Shown: positions 1 to 11,245, counted from the stretch's first letter. The stretch is 64,000 nucleotides of DNA from an uncultured Modestobacter sp. (GCF_947486615.1 NZ_CANKUD010000008.1:170275-234274); one strand, 5' to 3'. A program made the numbers and translations. The notes: generated by a model from the letters alone, not told the origin.

Positions 1-1056
1 GCGCCGGACGTGATCATGCTGGAGACCGACACCGTCCCGGTCTTCGCGCTGCAGGAGGCGCTCGTCGACCTGACCCAGTACGGGGCCGACGAGGTCCAGG
101 GGAACTTCGGCGAGGGCGCCTGGCGGGACGTCTCCAGCGGTGACGCCGTCTACGGCATCCCGGTCGACGGCGGGCCGATGGCGATGATGTACCGCACGGA
201 CGTCTTCGAGCAGTACGGCATCACCCCGCCCACGACCTGGGAGGAGTACCGGGCCGCGGGCGAGGCGCTCAAGGCCGCCGGAGGCCCGCTGATGGGCGAC
301 TTCCCGGCCAACGTGCCGGCCCCCACGGTCGCGCTCATGCAGCAGAACGGCGCCGAGCCGTGGGTCTACGACTCCGGCGACCCGACGCAGCTGGAGATCG
401 ACCTCAACAGCCCGGAGGGCAAGGAGGTCCTCGACTACTGGGCCGGCCTGGTGCGCGACGGCCTGGTCGGCACCCAGGACCAGTTCACCACCGACTACAT
501 CGCCGGTGCGATCCGCGGGGACTACGCCACCTACATCTCCGCCGCCTGGGCTCCGGGCTACCTGACCGGCGCAGGGGCCGGCGAGGGTGAGGACGCCGGC
601 AACTGGGCGGTGGCACCGCTGCCGCAGTGGGACCCGGCCAACCCGGTGTCGGTGAACTGGGGTGGCTCGGTGTTCTCGGTCACCAGCCAGTCGGAGCAGC
701 CCGAGCTGGCCGCGCAGGTGGCCAAGGAGCTCTACGCCGACGAGGCCTCGCTGACCGACGGGTGGACCAGCCAGACGATCTTCCCGCTCAACCAGTCGGT
801 GCTCAGCTCGCAGGAGTTCATCGACAACGAGTCGGAGTTCTTCTCCGGCCAGACCGCGAACCGGGACGTCTACATCCCGGCCGCCGAGGCCTACGAGGGG
901 TCGACCTACAGCCCCTTCGGCACGACGTTCTACGCCCAGTTCACCGAGGAGATCGCCGCGATCAACGCCGGGGAGAAGACCGGCTCCGAGGCGCTGGACG
1001 ACCTGCAGGCGGAGATGGAGACGTACGCGACCCAGCAGGGCTTCACGCTCGACTGA
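1..1056 (+). CDS. Sugar ABC transporter substrate-binding protein (5' truncated)
   Basis: This is the C-terminal part of an extracellular solute-binding protein of the family 1 (MalE/UgpB) type. The reading frame is open from base 1 (APDVIMLETD), so the real start, signal peptide and lipobox lie to the left of the window. The visible 351 residues contain the family's hinge and cleft segments, such as GIPVDGGPMAMMYRTD and a late FGTTFYAQFTEEIAAI. It would deliver a sugar, probably an arabinose-containing oligosaccharide given the GH51 gene in the same cluster, to the two permeases that follow at 1142 and 2086. Substrate is inferred from context only. Confidence 0.9.
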   Translation, partial: APDVIMLETDTVPVFALQEALVDLTQYGADEVQGNFGEGAWRDVSSGDAVYGIPVDGGPMAMMYRTDVFEQYGITPPTTWEEYRAAGEALKAAGGPLMGDFPANVPAPTVALMQQNGAEPWVYDSGDPTQLEIDLNSPEGKEVLDYWAGLVRDGLVGTQDQFTTDYIAGAIRGDYATYISAAWAPGYLTGAGAGEGEDAGNWAVAPLPQWDPANPVSVNWGGSVFSVTSQSEQPELAAQVAKELYADEASLTDGWTSQTIFPLNQSVLSSQEFIDNESEFFSGQTANRDVYIPAAEAYEGSTYSPFGTTFYAQFTEEIAAINAGEKTGSEALDDLQAEMETYATQQGFTLD

Positions 1057-1141
1057 GCTGCCCGGCCGGCCGTCCGGGCCCCGGGAGCGCGACCCGCTCC
1101 CGGGGCCACCCCTCCTCCCTGCGCACGAGAGCGAGACCGCA

Positions 1142-2089
1142 ATGGCAACGCTGGACACGGCGCCGCGGCCGCAGGCCCCGGCCGCGGACCCGGCCCCCGC
1201 ACGCAGCCGACGGCAACGCCGCGGCCGGGCCCAGGGCCTCATCGGGTGGGCGTTCCTCGCCCCCTTCGCCGTGGTGTTCCTGCTCTTCCTGGTGACACCG
1301 CTGCTGTACGCCTTCTACCTCAGCCTCTTCACCAAGGGGCTGGCCACTGGTGAGCGGTTCGCCGGGCTGGACAACTACACCCGCGCCTTCACCGACCCCG
1401 CCTTCCTGAGCGGCGTCTGGTTCGTCATCCGGTTCTCGCTGGTGGTCATCCCGGTGCAGATCCTCGTCGCGCTGGCCGCGGCGCTGGTGCTGGACTCGGT
1501 GACCAGCCGGTTCGCCCGGTTCTCCCGGCTGATGATCTTCGTGCCGTACGCGATCCCCGCGGTGATCGGCGCGGTGATGTGGGGCTTCCTGTACAGCCCC
1601 AACTTCGGGCCGCTGGAGCAGCTCTTCGGCGACGGGGCGCCGTTCCTGCTCAGCCCGGACAACCTCTTCTACGGGTTCACCAACGTGGTCACCTGGCAGT
1701 GGGCCGGCTACTACATGATCATCATCTACGCCGCCCTGCAGGGCATCGACCCGGCCGTCTACGAGGCGGCCCGGATCGACGGCGCCAGCTCCCGGCAGAT
1801 CGCGCTGCGCCTCAAGGTCCCGATGATCAGCTCGGCGTTGATCCTCATCCTGGTGTTCTCGCTGATCGGCACGCTGCAGTTCTTCACCGAACCCCAGGTC
1901 CTGACCCCGATCTCCAACGGGGCGATCAGCACCGACATCACGCCGAACGTCTACGCGTTCAACCTCGCGTTCCGCTTCGCGCAGTTCAACTACGCCTCCG
2001 CCATCTCCTTCGCGCTGGGCATCGTCGTCTTCATCGGCGTCTACCTGTTCCTCTTCCTGACCCGCAAGCGTGGGGGGTTCCTCAAGTGA
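1142..2089 (+). CDS. Sugar ABC transporter permease, MalF/UgpA type
   Basis: The 315-residue integral membrane protein has a basic, Ala/Pro-rich cytoplasmic N-terminus followed by about six hydrophobic segments, starting with WAFLAPFAVVFLLFL. The cytoplasmic EAA loop that contacts the ATPase is visible as YEAARIDGASSRQIALRLKVP. It forms the first half of the membrane channel of a carbohydrate importer. The gene lies 85 bases after the binding protein and its stop codon overlaps the GTG of the next permease by four bases, so the two subunits are translationally coupled. Confidence 0.93.
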   Translation: MATLDTAPRPQAPAADPAPARSRRQRRGRAQGLIGWAFLAPFAVVFLLFLVTPLLYAFYLSLFTKGLATGERFAGLDNYTRAFTDPAFLSGVWFVIRFSLVVIPVQILVALAAALVLDSVTSRFARFSRLMIFVPYAIPAVIGAVMWGFLYSPNFGPLEQLFGDGAPFLLSPDNLFYGFTNVVTWQWAGYYMIIIYAALQGIDPAVYEAARIDGASSRQIALRLKVPMISSALILILVFSLIGTLQFFTEPQVLTPISNGAISTDITPNVYAFNLAFRFAQFNYASAISFALGIVVFIGVYLFLFLTRKRGGFLK

Positions 2090-3006
2090 GCGTCCTGACC
2101 CGTACCGCCGACGTCGACGCCCCGCCGGTCGGCGCGGCCGGCACCCCCCGCCGCCGGGGCCGGCGCGCCTGGACCTCGCACGTGTTCCTGGCGTTCCTGG
2201 TCCTGTACTTCGTGCTCCCGCTGTGGTTCCTGCTGGTGGCGAGCACCAAGAGCGGCGGCGGGTTGTTCAACTCGCCCAACGGCGCCCTCTGGTTCGGTGA
2301 CGGCTTCCACCTGCTCGACAACCTCAGGACGCTGTTCACCTACAACGACGGCATCTACCTCCGCTGGCTGGGCAACTCGCTGCTCTACGCCATCGGCGGG
2401 GGAGTCGGGGCCACCGTCCTGGCGGTCCTGGCCGGCTACGCCTTCGCCAAGTTCGACTTCCCGGGCCGGCGGGTGACCTTCGCGCTGCTGCTGGGCGCGG
2501 TGATGGTGCCGATGACGGCCCTGGTGATCCCCACCTTCGTGATGCTGTCGGAGGTCGGGATGACCAACACGGTGTGGGCGGTGATCCTGCCGTCGATGCT
2601 GAGCCCGTTCGGCGTCTACCTGATGCGGGTCTACTGCGCCGACGCCGTCCCCGACGAACTGCTGGACGCCGCCCGGATGGACGGCGCCGGGGAGTTCCGG
2701 GTGTTCCGGCAGGTGGCGCTGCCGCTCATGCGCCCGGCGGTGGTGACCGTGCTGCTGCTGTCGGTCGTGGGCACCTGGAACAACTACTTCCTGCCGCTGG
2801 CCGTGCTCTCGGACTCCCAGCTGTTCCCGGTGACCGTCGGCATCAACCTCTGGCAGGGCCTGGCCGGTGCCAACAACGGCGGCGGGGTCTCGCTCTACAC
2901 CCTGATCATCGTCGGTTCGCTGGTCTCGATCCTCCCGCTGATCGCCGCCTTCCTCGGCCTCCAGCGCTACTGGCAGGGCGGGCTGTCCATCGGCAGCCTC
3001 AAGTAG
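2086..3006 (+). CDS. Sugar ABC transporter permease, MalG/UgpE type
   Basis: The 306-residue second permease starts at a GTG inside the stop of the upstream permease (GTGA overlap). The frame stays open far upstream, but this start matches family length. Six membrane segments are visible from FLAFLVLYFVLPLWFLLV onward, and the EAA loop reads LLDAARMDGAGEFRVFRQVALP. With the product of 1142-2089 it would form the heterodimeric channel. The 116 bases that follow before the glycosidase gene hold no further gene. Confidence 0.92.
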   Translation: MSVLTRTADVDAPPVGAAGTPRRRGRRAWTSHVFLAFLVLYFVLPLWFLLVASTKSGGGLFNSPNGALWFGDGFHLLDNLRTLFTYNDGIYLRWLGNSLLYAIGGGVGATVLAVLAGYAFAKFDFPGRRVTFALLLGAVMVPMTALVIPTFVMLSEVGMTNTVWAVILPSMLSPFGVYLMRVYCADAVPDELLDAARMDGAGEFRVFRQVALPLMRPAVVTVLLLSVVGTWNNYFLPLAVLSDSQLFPVTVGINLWQGLAGANNGGGVSLYTLIIVGSLVSILPLIAAFLGLQRYWQGGLSIGSLK

Positions 3007-3122
3007 CGAGCGGCGCCCGCTCACAGAGCGGGCCGTCCAGGCCGGACCGGCCCACGACGCCGGAGCCGTCCCCACCCCACCCACGCGACCGCGGCTCCGC
3101 GGCGCTCTCGAGGAGTTCCCCC

Positions 3123-4634
3123 ATGCCCTCCGCACGCCTCACCCTCGACCCGCGCTTCACCGTCGGCGCCGTCCACCGTCGGGTCTTCGGCTCCTTCGTC
3201 GAGCACCTGGGCCGATGTGTCTACGACGGCATCTACGAGCCGGGCCACCCGGCCGCCGACGAGGACGGCTTCCGGACCGACGTCCTGGACCTCGTCCGCG
3301 AGCTGGGGGTCTCGACGATCCGCTACCCGGGCGGCAACTTCGTCTCCGGCTACCGCTGGGAGGACGGCGTCGGCCCGCGGGAGTCCCGGCCCCGCCGGCT
3401 GGACCTGGCCTGGCACTCGGTGGAGACCAACCAGGTGGGTCTGCACGAGTTCGCCCGCTGGAACGACAAGGCCGGCAGCGAGCTGATGCTGGCGGTCAAC
3501 CTCGGCACCCGCGGCGTCCAGGAGGCGCTGGACCTGCTGGAGTACAGCAACGTCCGGTCCGGCTCGGCCCTGTCGGACCAGCGGGCCGCCGACGGCACGC
3601 CGGAGCCCTTCGGCGTCCGGATGTGGTGCCTGGGCAACGAGATGGACGGCCCCTGGCAGCTCGGGCACCGCAGCGCCGAGGACTACGGCAAGCTCGCCAG
3701 CCAGACCGCCAAGGCCATGCGTCAGCTGGACCCCTCGGTGCAGCTGGTCGTGTGCGGCAGCTCCAACTCGGCGATGCCCACGTTCGGCGCCTGGGAGCGG
3801 ACGGTCCTCGAGCACACCTACGCCGACGTCGACTACATCTCCTGCCACGCCTACTACGCCGAGAAGGACGGCGACCTGGCCGGCTTCCTGGCCTCGGCGG
3901 TGGACATGGACCGCTTCATCGAGTCCGTCGTCGCCACCGCCGACCACGTCAAGGCGGTGCTGCGCAGCGAGAAGACGATCGACATCTCCTTCGACGAGTG
4001 GAACGTCTGGTACCAGGAGCGCTTCCACAGCGAGGACCAGATCACCGACATCGAGCAGTGGCCCTACGCCCCCCGGCTGCTGGAGGACGTCTACTCCGTC
4101 GCCGACGCCGTGGTGGTCGGCAGCCTGCTGATCTCGCTGCTCAAGCACGCCGACCGGGTGACCTCGGCGAGCCTCGCGCAGCTGGTGAACGTGATCGCGC
4201 CGATCATGACCGAGCCGGGGGGCCCGGCCTGGCGGCAGACGACGTTCTTCCCGTTCGCGCTCACCTCCCGGCTGGCCCGGGGCAACGCCCTGCGGGTGGA
4301 GCTGGCGTGCGACACCTACCGCACGTCCCAGCACGGTGACGTCCCGGTCGTGGACGCGGTGGCCACCCACGACCCGGAGACCGGCCGGACCGCACTGTTC
4401 CTGGTCAACCGGGCCATCGAGGGCCCGGTGACGGTGACCGTCGACGCCGCTGCCCTGGCCGGCGTCCAGGTCCTGGAGAGCCACACGCTGCACGACGGGG
4501 ACCCCTACGCAGCCAACACGCTGGCCGAGCCCAGCCGGATCACCCCGGCCGAGAACAAGAGCGTCCTGCTGGAGAACGGCTCGCTCACCGTGGAGCTGCC
4601 GCCGGTCTCCTGGACGGCGATCTCCCTCGGCTGA
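3123..4634 (+). CDS. abfA: Alpha-L-arabinofuranosidase, GH51
   Basis: The 503-residue enzyme would release terminal alpha-L-arabinofuranosyl groups from arabinan or arabinoxylan oligosaccharides. It is clearly GH51: the N-terminus RRVFGSFVEHLGRCVYDGIY, the acid/base glutamate in CLGNEMDGPWQ (E173) and the nucleophile in SFDEWNVWYQ (E292) are all present, and the length is normal. No signal peptide is visible, so it should act in the cytoplasm on imported oligosaccharides. That fits its place between the permease genes and the ATPase gene of the same importer. The ATG at 3123 follows GAGGAG-type pairing sequence at about 3110. Confidence 0.95.
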   Translation: MPSARLTLDPRFTVGAVHRRVFGSFVEHLGRCVYDGIYEPGHPAADEDGFRTDVLDLVRELGVSTIRYPGGNFVSGYRWEDGVGPRESRPRRLDLAWHSVETNQVGLHEFARWNDKAGSELMLAVNLGTRGVQEALDLLEYSNVRSGSALSDQRAADGTPEPFGVRMWCLGNEMDGPWQLGHRSAEDYGKLASQTAKAMRQLDPSVQLVVCGSSNSAMPTFGAWERTVLEHTYADVDYISCHAYYAEKDGDLAGFLASAVDMDRFIESVVATADHVKAVLRSEKTIDISFDEWNVWYQERFHSEDQITDIEQWPYAPRLLEDVYSVADAVVVGSLLISLLKHADRVTSASLAQLVNVIAPIMTEPGGPAWRQTTFFPFALTSRLARGNALRVELACDTYRTSQHGDVPVVDAVATHDPETGRTALFLVNRAIEGPVTVTVDAAALAGVQVLESHTLHDGDPYAANTLAEPSRITPAENKSVLLENGSLTVELPPVSWTAISLG

Positions 4635-4690
4635 GCCACCCGCACCACCACCCCCATCCACCGGATCCACCACCACCAGGGGAGCGCCCG

Positions 4691-5764
<1,074 letters not shown>

Positions 5765-5823
5765 CCGCACGCGGGGCCGGGCCCGGACCGGCCCCGCGAC
5801 GCCGCCCTAGGCTGGGTGACGAG

Positions 5824-7134
5824 ATGACCACCGATCCCCGCCGCGCGGTGCCGCGGACCGATGCCGTGCTCGCCGAACCCGAGGTCGCCGCCGCCGTCGC
5901 CCGGCTGGGGAGGGACCTGGTCAAGGCCGCCGTCCAGTCGGTGCAGCAACGGGTCCGGGACGGCGGGCTCGGCCCGGACGACGTCGTGGCGACCGTGCTG
6001 CGCGAGCTGCCGGGCACCGCCAGCAGCCTGTCGCCGGTGCTCAACGCCACCGGGGTGCTGGTGCACACCAACCTCGGCCGGGCCCCGCTGTCCGCCGCCG
6101 CCGTCGACGCGGTGGTGGCGGCCAGCGGCACCACCGACGTCGAGCTCGACCTGGGCACCGGACGTCGCGGGCCGCGCGGGGCCGGAGCGCTCGACGCGCT
6201 GCTGGCGGCCGTCCCCGCCGCCGAGGCCGCGATCGTGGTGAACAACTGCGCCGCGGCGCTCGCGCTGGTGGCGACGGCGTTCGGTGGTGAGCTGGTCATC
6301 GCCCGCGGCGAGCTCGTCGAGATCGGCGACGGGTTCCGGATCCCGGAGCTGCTGGTCTCCACCGGTGCGCGGCTGCGCGAGGTCGGCACGACGAACCGGG
6401 CGGCGCTGGCCGACTACACCGCGGCGCTGGGCCCGGACACCGGCGCGGTGCTCAAGGTGCACCCGTCGAACTTCGTCGTCCGGGGGTTCACCCGCGCCGT
6501 GGACGTCGCCGAGCTCGCCCCGGCGCTGGCCGGCACCGGCGTGCCGTTGGTGGCCGACGTGGGCAGCGGCCTGCTGCGCCCGCACCCGCTGCTGCCCGAC
6601 GAGCCCGACCTGCAGACCACGCTGGCCGCCGGGGCGGACCTGGTGCTGTGCAGCGGCGACAAGCTGCTCGGCGGGCCGCAGGCCGGCATCGTGCTGGGCC
6701 GCGCCGACCTGGTGCAGCGGCTGCGCCGGCACCCGCTGTACCGCGCGCTGCGAGTGGACAAGACGACGTTGGCGGCGCTGGAGGCGACGCTGCGCGGCCC
6801 GGTGCCGCCGGTGCGCGCGATGCTGGACGCCGACCTGACCGGGTTGCGGTCCCGGGCCGCCGCGGTGGCCGAGGCGCTGCGAACCGCAGGCGTCGCGGCG
6901 GAGGCGGTGCCGGCCACCGCGCGGGTCGGCGGGGGAGGGGCGCCGGAGTTCGAGCTGCCCAGCGCGGCCGTGGCCCTGGACGCCCGGTTCGCCGAGCCGC
7001 TGCGGCGCGGCAGCCGGCCGGTGGTCGGCTACCTGGAGAGCGGCCGGACGCTGCTCGACCTGCGCAGCCTGGCCCCGGACGACGACGCCCGCCTGGTCGC
7101 CGCGGTGCGGGAGGTGGCCGACCGGTGGACGTGA
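5824..7134 (+). CDS. selA: L-seryl-tRNA(Sec) selenium transferase
   Basis: The 436-residue PLP enzyme converts seryl-tRNA(Sec) to selenocysteyl-tRNA(Sec) using selenophosphate. Family hallmarks include the N-terminal [18 protein letters not shown], the [10 protein letters not shown] segment and the PLP lysine in [14 protein letters not shown] (K280). Length is normal. The gene runs directly into selB with a ten-base overlap. selC (tRNA-Sec) and selD are not in this window, so the pathway must be completed elsewhere on the chromosome if it is functional. Confidence 0.95.
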   Translation: MTTDPRRAVPRTDAVLAEPEVAAAVARLGRDLVKAAVQSVQQRVRDGGLGPDDVVATVLRELPGTASSLSPVLNATGVLVHTNLGRAPLSAAAVDAVVAASGTTDVELDLGTGRRGPRGAGALDALLAAVPAAEAAIVVNNCAAALALVATAFGGELVIARGELVEIGDGFRIPELLVSTGARLREVGTTNRAALADYTAALGPDTGAVLKVHPSNFVVRGFTRAVDVAELAPALAGTGVPLVADVGSGLLRPHPLLPDEPDLQTTLAAGADLVLCSGDKLLGGPQAGIVLGRADLVQRLRRHPLYRALRVDKTTLAALEATLRGPVPPVRAMLDADLTGLRSRAAAVAEALRTAGVAAEAVPATARVGGGGAPEFELPSAAVALDARFAEPLRRGSRPVVGYLESGRTLLDLRSLAPDDDARLVAAVREVADRWT

Positions 7135-8870
7135 TCGCCACCGCCGGCCACGTCGACCACGGCAAGTCGACGCTGGTGCGGGCGCTCACCGGGATGGAGC
7201 CGGACCGCTGGGAGGAGGAGCGCCGGCGCGGGCTGACCATCGACCTGGGGTTCGCCTGGACGACGTTGCCCTCGGGCCGGCGGGTGGCCGTGGTCGACGT
7301 CCCCGGGCACGAGCGGTTCGTCGGCAACATGCTCGCCGGCGTCGGCTCGGTGCCCACCGCGCTGGTCGTGGTCGCCGCCGACGACGGCTGGTCGGCGCAG
7401 ACCGAGGAGCACGTCGCGGTGCTGGACGCCCTCGGGGTGCGGCACGGGCTGCTCGCGGTCACCAAGGCCGACCTCGCCGACGCAGGCCCGGTGCTCGCCG
7501 ACGCGGCCGAGCGGCTGGCCGGCACCTCGCTGGGCCGGGTGCCGGCGGTCGCGGTCAGCGCCCGCACCGGCGCCGGGCTGCCGGAGCTCTCCGCCGCGCT
7601 GGAACAGGTGCTCGCCGGCCTGCCGGCGCCCGACCCGGCCGCGCCGGTGCGGCTGTGGGTCGACCGGGCCTTCAGCATCCGCGGCGCCGGCACGGTCGTC
7701 ACCGGGACGCTGGCCGCCGGGACGGTGTGGGCCGGTGACCGGCTGGACCTGGCCGGGCGGGCCGTGACGGTGCGCGGGCTGCAGTCGCTGGGTGAGCCGG
7801 TCGAGTCGGCGGGGGCGACCGCTCGGGTGGCGCTGAACCTGCGCGGCGTCGCGGTCGAGGAGCTGTCCCGCGGCGACGCGCTGCTCACCCCCGAGGCGTT
7901 CCGCCGCACCGCCGACCTGGACGTCACCCTGGTGCGGCCGGTGGAGGAGAAGCTGCCCGCGGAGCTGGTGGTGCACATCGGCTCGGCCACGGTCGCCGCC
8001 CGGGTGCGCCCGCTGGACGGCGCAGCGCTGCGGCTACGGCTGGCCACCGAGCTGCCGGTGCGGGTCGGCGACCGGCTGTTGTTGCGCGACCCCGGCGCCC
8101 GCCGGGTGTTCGGCGCCGACGTCCGGGACGTCGACCCGCCGGAGCTGCGCCGCCGCGGCGCCGCCCGCACCCGCGCCGCCGAGCTGGCCGAGCAGCCCAC
8201 CGGGGAGGGGGGCGCGCTCGCCGACCTGCGGCGCCGCCGCTTCGTGCGACGGACGGACTTCGTGGCGATGGGCTGGCCGGTGCCCGCCGGGACGACGGAG
8301 GTCGGCCCGTGGTTGATCGCGCCCGGGCTGGCCGACGAGCTGGCCGCCCGGGTACCGCAGGTGGTCGCCCGGTACCGGCAGCTGCGCCCGCTGGAGCCCG
8401 GCCCGCCGACCGCGGTGCTCCGCTCGGCGCTGGAGCTCCCCGACGTGGAGCTGGTGCCCGCGCTCGTCCGGGAGCCGCTGGCGCTGCGCGACGGCCGGGT
8501 GGTCTCGGGGGCGGCGGCGCTGCCGCCGGAGGTGCAGCGCGCGGTCGACGGGATCCGCGCGCGGCTGGCTGCCGCCCCGTTCGCCGCACCCGAGGCCGGT
8601 GACCTGGTGGCCGCCGGGCTGGGGCCGCGGGAGCTGGCCGCGGCGGTGCGCGACGAGCAGCTGGTGCGCATCGCCGACGGCATCTACCTGGCCCCTGGCG
8701 TCGCCGAGCAGGCCCGCGCCCGGCTGGCCGCGCTGCCGCAGCCGTTCACGTTGAGCGAGGCCCGCCGGGCCTGGGACACCACCCGCCGGGTCGCCGTCCC
8801 GCTGGCCGAGTGGCTGGACGCCCGCGGGGTCACCGTGCGCCAGCCGGACAACACCCGCCGCCTGCGCTGA
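7125..8870 (+). CDS. selB: Selenocysteine-specific translation elongation factor
   Basis: The 581-residue GTPase delivers Sec-tRNA to UGA codons marked by a SECIS element. The G1 motif [10 protein letters not shown], the G3 motif [12 protein letters not shown] and the G4 motif TKAD are intact at the N-terminus. EF-Tu-like beta-barrel domains follow, and the C-terminal 200 residues are helical, as expected for the winged-helix repeats that bind SECIS RNA. The start is taken as GTG 7125 ([16 protein letters not shown]), overlapping selA. A second GTG at 7131 is equally possible. Confidence 0.95.
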   Translation: MDVIATAGHVDHGKSTLVRALTGMEPDRWEEERRRGLTIDLGFAWTTLPSGRRVAVVDVPGHERFVGNMLAGVGSVPTALVVVAADDGWSAQTEEHVAVLDALGVRHGLLAVTKADLADAGPVLADAAERLAGTSLGRVPAVAVSARTGAGLPELSAALEQVLAGLPAPDPAAPVRLWVDRAFSIRGAGTVVTGTLAAGTVWAGDRLDLAGRAVTVRGLQSLGEPVESAGATARVALNLRGVAVEELSRGDALLTPEAFRRTADLDVTLVRPVEEKLPAELVVHIGSATVAARVRPLDGAALRLRLATELPVRVGDRLLLRDPGARRVFGADVRDVDPPELRRRGAARTRAAELAEQPTGEGGALADLRRRRFVRRTDFVAMGWPVPAGTTEVGPWLIAPGLADELAARVPQVVARYRQLRPLEPGPPTAVLRSALELPDVELVPALVREPLALRDGRVVSGAAALPPEVQRAVDGIRARLAAAPFAAPEAGDLVAAGLGPRELAAAVRDEQLVRIADGIYLAPGVAEQARARLAALPQPFTLSEARRAWDTTRRVAVPLAEWLDARGVTVRQPDNTRRLR

Positions 8871-8876
8871 CCCGGG

Positions 8877-9032
8877 TCAGCCGGAGCTGCCGCCGGCGAT
8901 GATCCGCAGGGCGATCTCGGGTGGGGTCTCCACGACCCGGCGCGCGGACGCCTCCTCGGTCTCGACGGCGTCCTCCGGTCGCACCGGCTCGGGCAGGCGG
9001 CGGTACCGCGCGCGTGGGTCGTCCTCGGTCAT
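8877..9032 (-). CDS. Small hypothetical protein, 51 aa
   Basis: A short reading frame starts at ATG 9032 and ends six bases from the selB stop on the opposite strand. The product is acidic and polar at its N-terminus (MTEDDPRARYRRLPEPVRP) and ends in a short hydrophobic stretch, IALRIIAGGSSG. No family is recognised. Codon usage is typical of the genome, with G/C at third positions, which supports coding. The longer frame upstream of this ATG has poor composition and is not used. Confidence 0.5.
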   Translation of the reverse strand: MTEDDPRARYRRLPEPVRPEDAVETEEASARRVVETPPEIALRIIAGGSSG

Positions 9033-9138
9033 GGGCCCATGGTCCCGGTGGGCAGCCCCGGTCGGTACCCGTTCCGGCGACGGCGGCGGTCCGCGCCAGG
9101 ACGACGCAGTGCGCGCGCCGATCGGCGGTGGTCCTGCG

Positions 9139-9181
9139 ACGCTGGTGCTCTGCGTGCGAGGACGACGCAGAGCACCAGCGT
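9139..9181 (-). terminator. Perfect 17-bp inverted repeat, probable terminator of the enoyl-CoA hydratase gene
   Basis: Bases 9139-9155 and 9165-9181 are perfect reverse complements (ACGCTGGTGCTCTGCGT on the left arm) separated by nine bases. The hairpin lies seven bases beyond the stop codon of the minus-strand gene at 9188. There is no T-run, as is usual for high-GC actinobacterial terminators. Confidence 0.75.
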
Positions 9182-9187
9182 CCCGAG

Positions 9188-9973
9188 TCACTCCTCGGCG
9201 GGCACCCAGCGGGCGGGGCGCTTCTCCCGGAACGCGGCGATGCCCTCCTGGCCCTCTTCGCCGGCGAAGAACCGCGCCGACAGCTCCAGCAACGCCGGGA
9301 ACTGCCCGGCCAGGTCGGTGCCCGAGCGCAGCAGCCGCTTGGTCTCGGCCAGCGCGGTCGGTGCCCCGGCAGCCAGCGCGGTGACCTGCGCGGCGACGGT
9401 GGCGTCCACCTCGTCGTCCGGTACCGCCAGGTCGACCAGCCCGCCCGCGGCGGCGGTCGCGGCGTCGAACACCTCGCCGGTGAGCATCAGCCGGTGCACG
9501 GCGTGCGGCAGCATCCGCGGCCGGCACACCGCCGAGATCACCGCCGGGACGACGCCGATCCGCACCTCGCTGAACGCGAAGGTGGCGCTCGCCCCGGCCA
9601 CCACCACGTCGCAGGCCGCGGCCAGGCCGACCCCACCGGCGCGAGCCGGGCCGCGGACGGCGGCGAGCACCGGCTTGGGCGCGTCCCAGATCAGCCGCAG
9701 CAGCTCGGGGAACTCGTTGACCCCCTGGTCGGCCGCCGAGCCGCCGGTGGCCTCGGTGAGGTCCATGCCGGAGCAGAACACCCGGCCGGTGTGGTCGAGC
9801 ACCACCACCCGCACGGCGTCGTCGGCGAGCGCCTCGGTGAGAGCGGTGCGCAGCTGGGCGCGCATGGCGCGGGAGAGGGCGTTGCGGTTGGCGGGGGAGT
9901 CGAGGGTCAGCCGGGCCACGCCGGCGGTCACCTCGACGGAGAGCACGCGGGCGTCATCGGTCGCGGAGGTCAC
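9188..9973 (-). CDS. Enoyl-CoA hydratase/isomerase family protein
   Basis: The 261-residue crotonase-fold protein starts at GTG 9973 (VTSATDDARVLSVEV). The CoA-binding and oxyanion-hole segments are visible as NRNALSRAMRAQL, GRVFCSGMDLTE and AVRGPARAGGVGLAAACDVVVA. It probably hydrates or isomerises an acyl-CoA intermediate in fatty-acid or amino-acid breakdown. The exact substrate cannot be told from sequence. Of the two catalytic glutamate positions of true hydratases, one lies in the FSEVRIGVVPAV segment. It is divergent from hemW, and a short shared promoter region separates them. Confidence 0.88.
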   Translation of the reverse strand: MTSATDDARVLSVEVTAGVARLTLDSPANRNALSRAMRAQLRTALTEALADDAVRVVVLDHTGRVFCSGMDLTEATGGSAADQGVNEFPELLRLIWDAPKPVLAAVRGPARAGGVGLAAACDVVVAGASATFAFSEVRIGVVPAVISAVCRPRMLPHAVHRLMLTGEVFDAATAAAGGLVDLAVPDDEVDATVAAQVTALAAGAPTALAETKRLLRSGTDLAGQFPALLELSARFFAGEEGQEGIAAFREKRPARWVPAEE

Positions 9974-10012
9974 GCCGCCATCCTGCCGGGAGCCGTCACA
10001 CTGGGAGCAGCG

Positions 10013-11245
10013 ATGACCACGACCCTCCCTCTCCTCGGCCAGACCCCGGCGCTGCCCGCGGACCCCTCGATGCTCCCGGCCTCCGCCCGCGACACCGTCG
10101 GGACGACGCCGTTCGGGCTCTACGTGCACGTGCCGTTCTGCGCGACCCGCTGCGGCTACTGCGACTTCAACACCTACACCTCCGACGAGCTGGGCCCCGG
10201 CGCCAACCGCAGCGAGTACGCCGGCACCGCGATCGCCGAGCTGCGGCTGGCCGCTGAGGTGCTGGGCCCGGACCGGCCGCCGGTGCAGACCGTCTTCGTC
10301 GGCGGCGGCACTCCGACTCTGCTGCCGGCGCACGACCTGGTGGCCGTGCTGGACGCCGTCCGTGAGCTGTTCCCGGTGGCGCCGGACATGGAGGTGACCA
10401 CCGAGGCCAACCCCGAGTCGGTGACGCCGGAGTCGCTGGCCGTGCTGCGGGAGGGCGGCTTCACCCGGATCAGCCTGGGCATGCAGTCCGCAGCCGAGCA
10501 CGTGCTCGCCGTGCTGGACCGCCGGCACACCCCCGGCCGGGCGGTGCAGGCCGCGCACGAGGCCCGGGCCGCCGGGTTCGAGCACGTCAACCTCGACCTG
10601 ATCTACGGCGCACCGGGGGAGACCGACGCCGACTGGCAGGCCTCGCTCGACGCCGTCCTGGCCGCGCCGGTCGACCACGTCAGCGCCTACGCGCTCATCG
10701 TGGAGCAGGGCACCCGGCTGGCCCGCCGGGTCACCCGCGGCGAACTGCCGATGCCGGACGACGACGTGCTCGCCGACCGCTACGAGCAGGCCGACCGGGC
10801 GTTCGGCGGTGCCGGGCTGGGCTGGTACGAGGTGTCCAACTGGGCCCGCGACCGCGCGGCTCGCTGCCGGCACAACGAGCTGTACTGGGCCAACGCCAAC
10901 TGGTGGGGGATCGGGCCCGGTGCGCACTCGCACGTCGGCGGGCTGCGCTGGTGGAACGTCAAGCACCCGGCCGCCTACGCCGACCGCCTCGCCGCCGGCC
11001 TGCACCCGGCCGCCGACACCGAGCTGCTGACCGCGGACGACCAGGCGCTGGAGCGGGTGATGCTCGGCCTGCGGCTGCGCGACGGCCTGCCGCTGACCGC
11101 GCTGAGCGACGTCGGGCGGGCTCGGGCGGCGGAGGCCGTCGTCCGGGGGCTGCTGGCGGCCGAGCCGCACGCTGCCGGGCTCGCCGTGCTCACCGACCGC
11201 GGCCGGCTGCTCGCCGACGCCGTCGTCCGCGACCTCACCGACTGA
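10013..11245 (+). CDS. hemW: Radical SAM heme chaperone / coproporphyrinogen oxidase-like protein
   Basis: The 410-residue protein carries the radical SAM cluster motif in PFCATRCGYCDFNTY (CxxxCxYC followed by DF, the HemW/HemN signature), then FVGGGTPTLL and the SAM-binding GMQSA segment. A C-terminal HemN-type domain with NWWGIGPGAHSH follows. HemW inserts heme into target proteins rather than oxidising coproporphyrinogen in the species studied. In actinobacteria it usually lies near hrcA-dnaJ, as it does here. The start at ATG 10013 follows GGGAGCAGCG. Confidence 0.92.
   Translation: MTTTLPLLGQTPALPADPSMLPASARDTVGTTPFGLYVHVPFCATRCGYCDFNTYTSDELGPGANRSEYAGTAIAELRLAAEVLGPDRPPVQTVFVGGGTPTLLPAHDLVAVLDAVRELFPVAPDMEVTTEANPESVTPESLAVLREGGFTRISLGMQSAAEHVLAVLDRRHTPGRAVQAAHEARAAGFEHVNLDLIYGAPGETDADWQASLDAVLAAPVDHVSAYALIVEQGTRLARRVTRGELPMPDDDVLADRYEQADRAFGGAGLGWYEVSNWARDRAARCRHNELYWANANWWGIGPGAHSHVGGLRWWNVKHPAAYADRLAAGLHPAADTELLTADDQALERVMLGLRLRDGLPLTALSDVGRARAAEAVVRGLLAAEPHAAGLAVLTDRGRLLADAVVRDLTD

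Noticed and set aside
2041..4676. Long minus-strand open frames opposite the second permease and the arabinofuranosidase
   Set aside because: They have His/Gln/Arg/Gly-rich composition, no motif, and arise from the GC-rich codon pattern of the real genes.
6488..8683. 731-codon minus-strand frame opposite selA-selB
   Set aside because: Its Ser/Arg/Thr-rich composition is that of a shadow frame, and both plus-strand genes have complete motifs.
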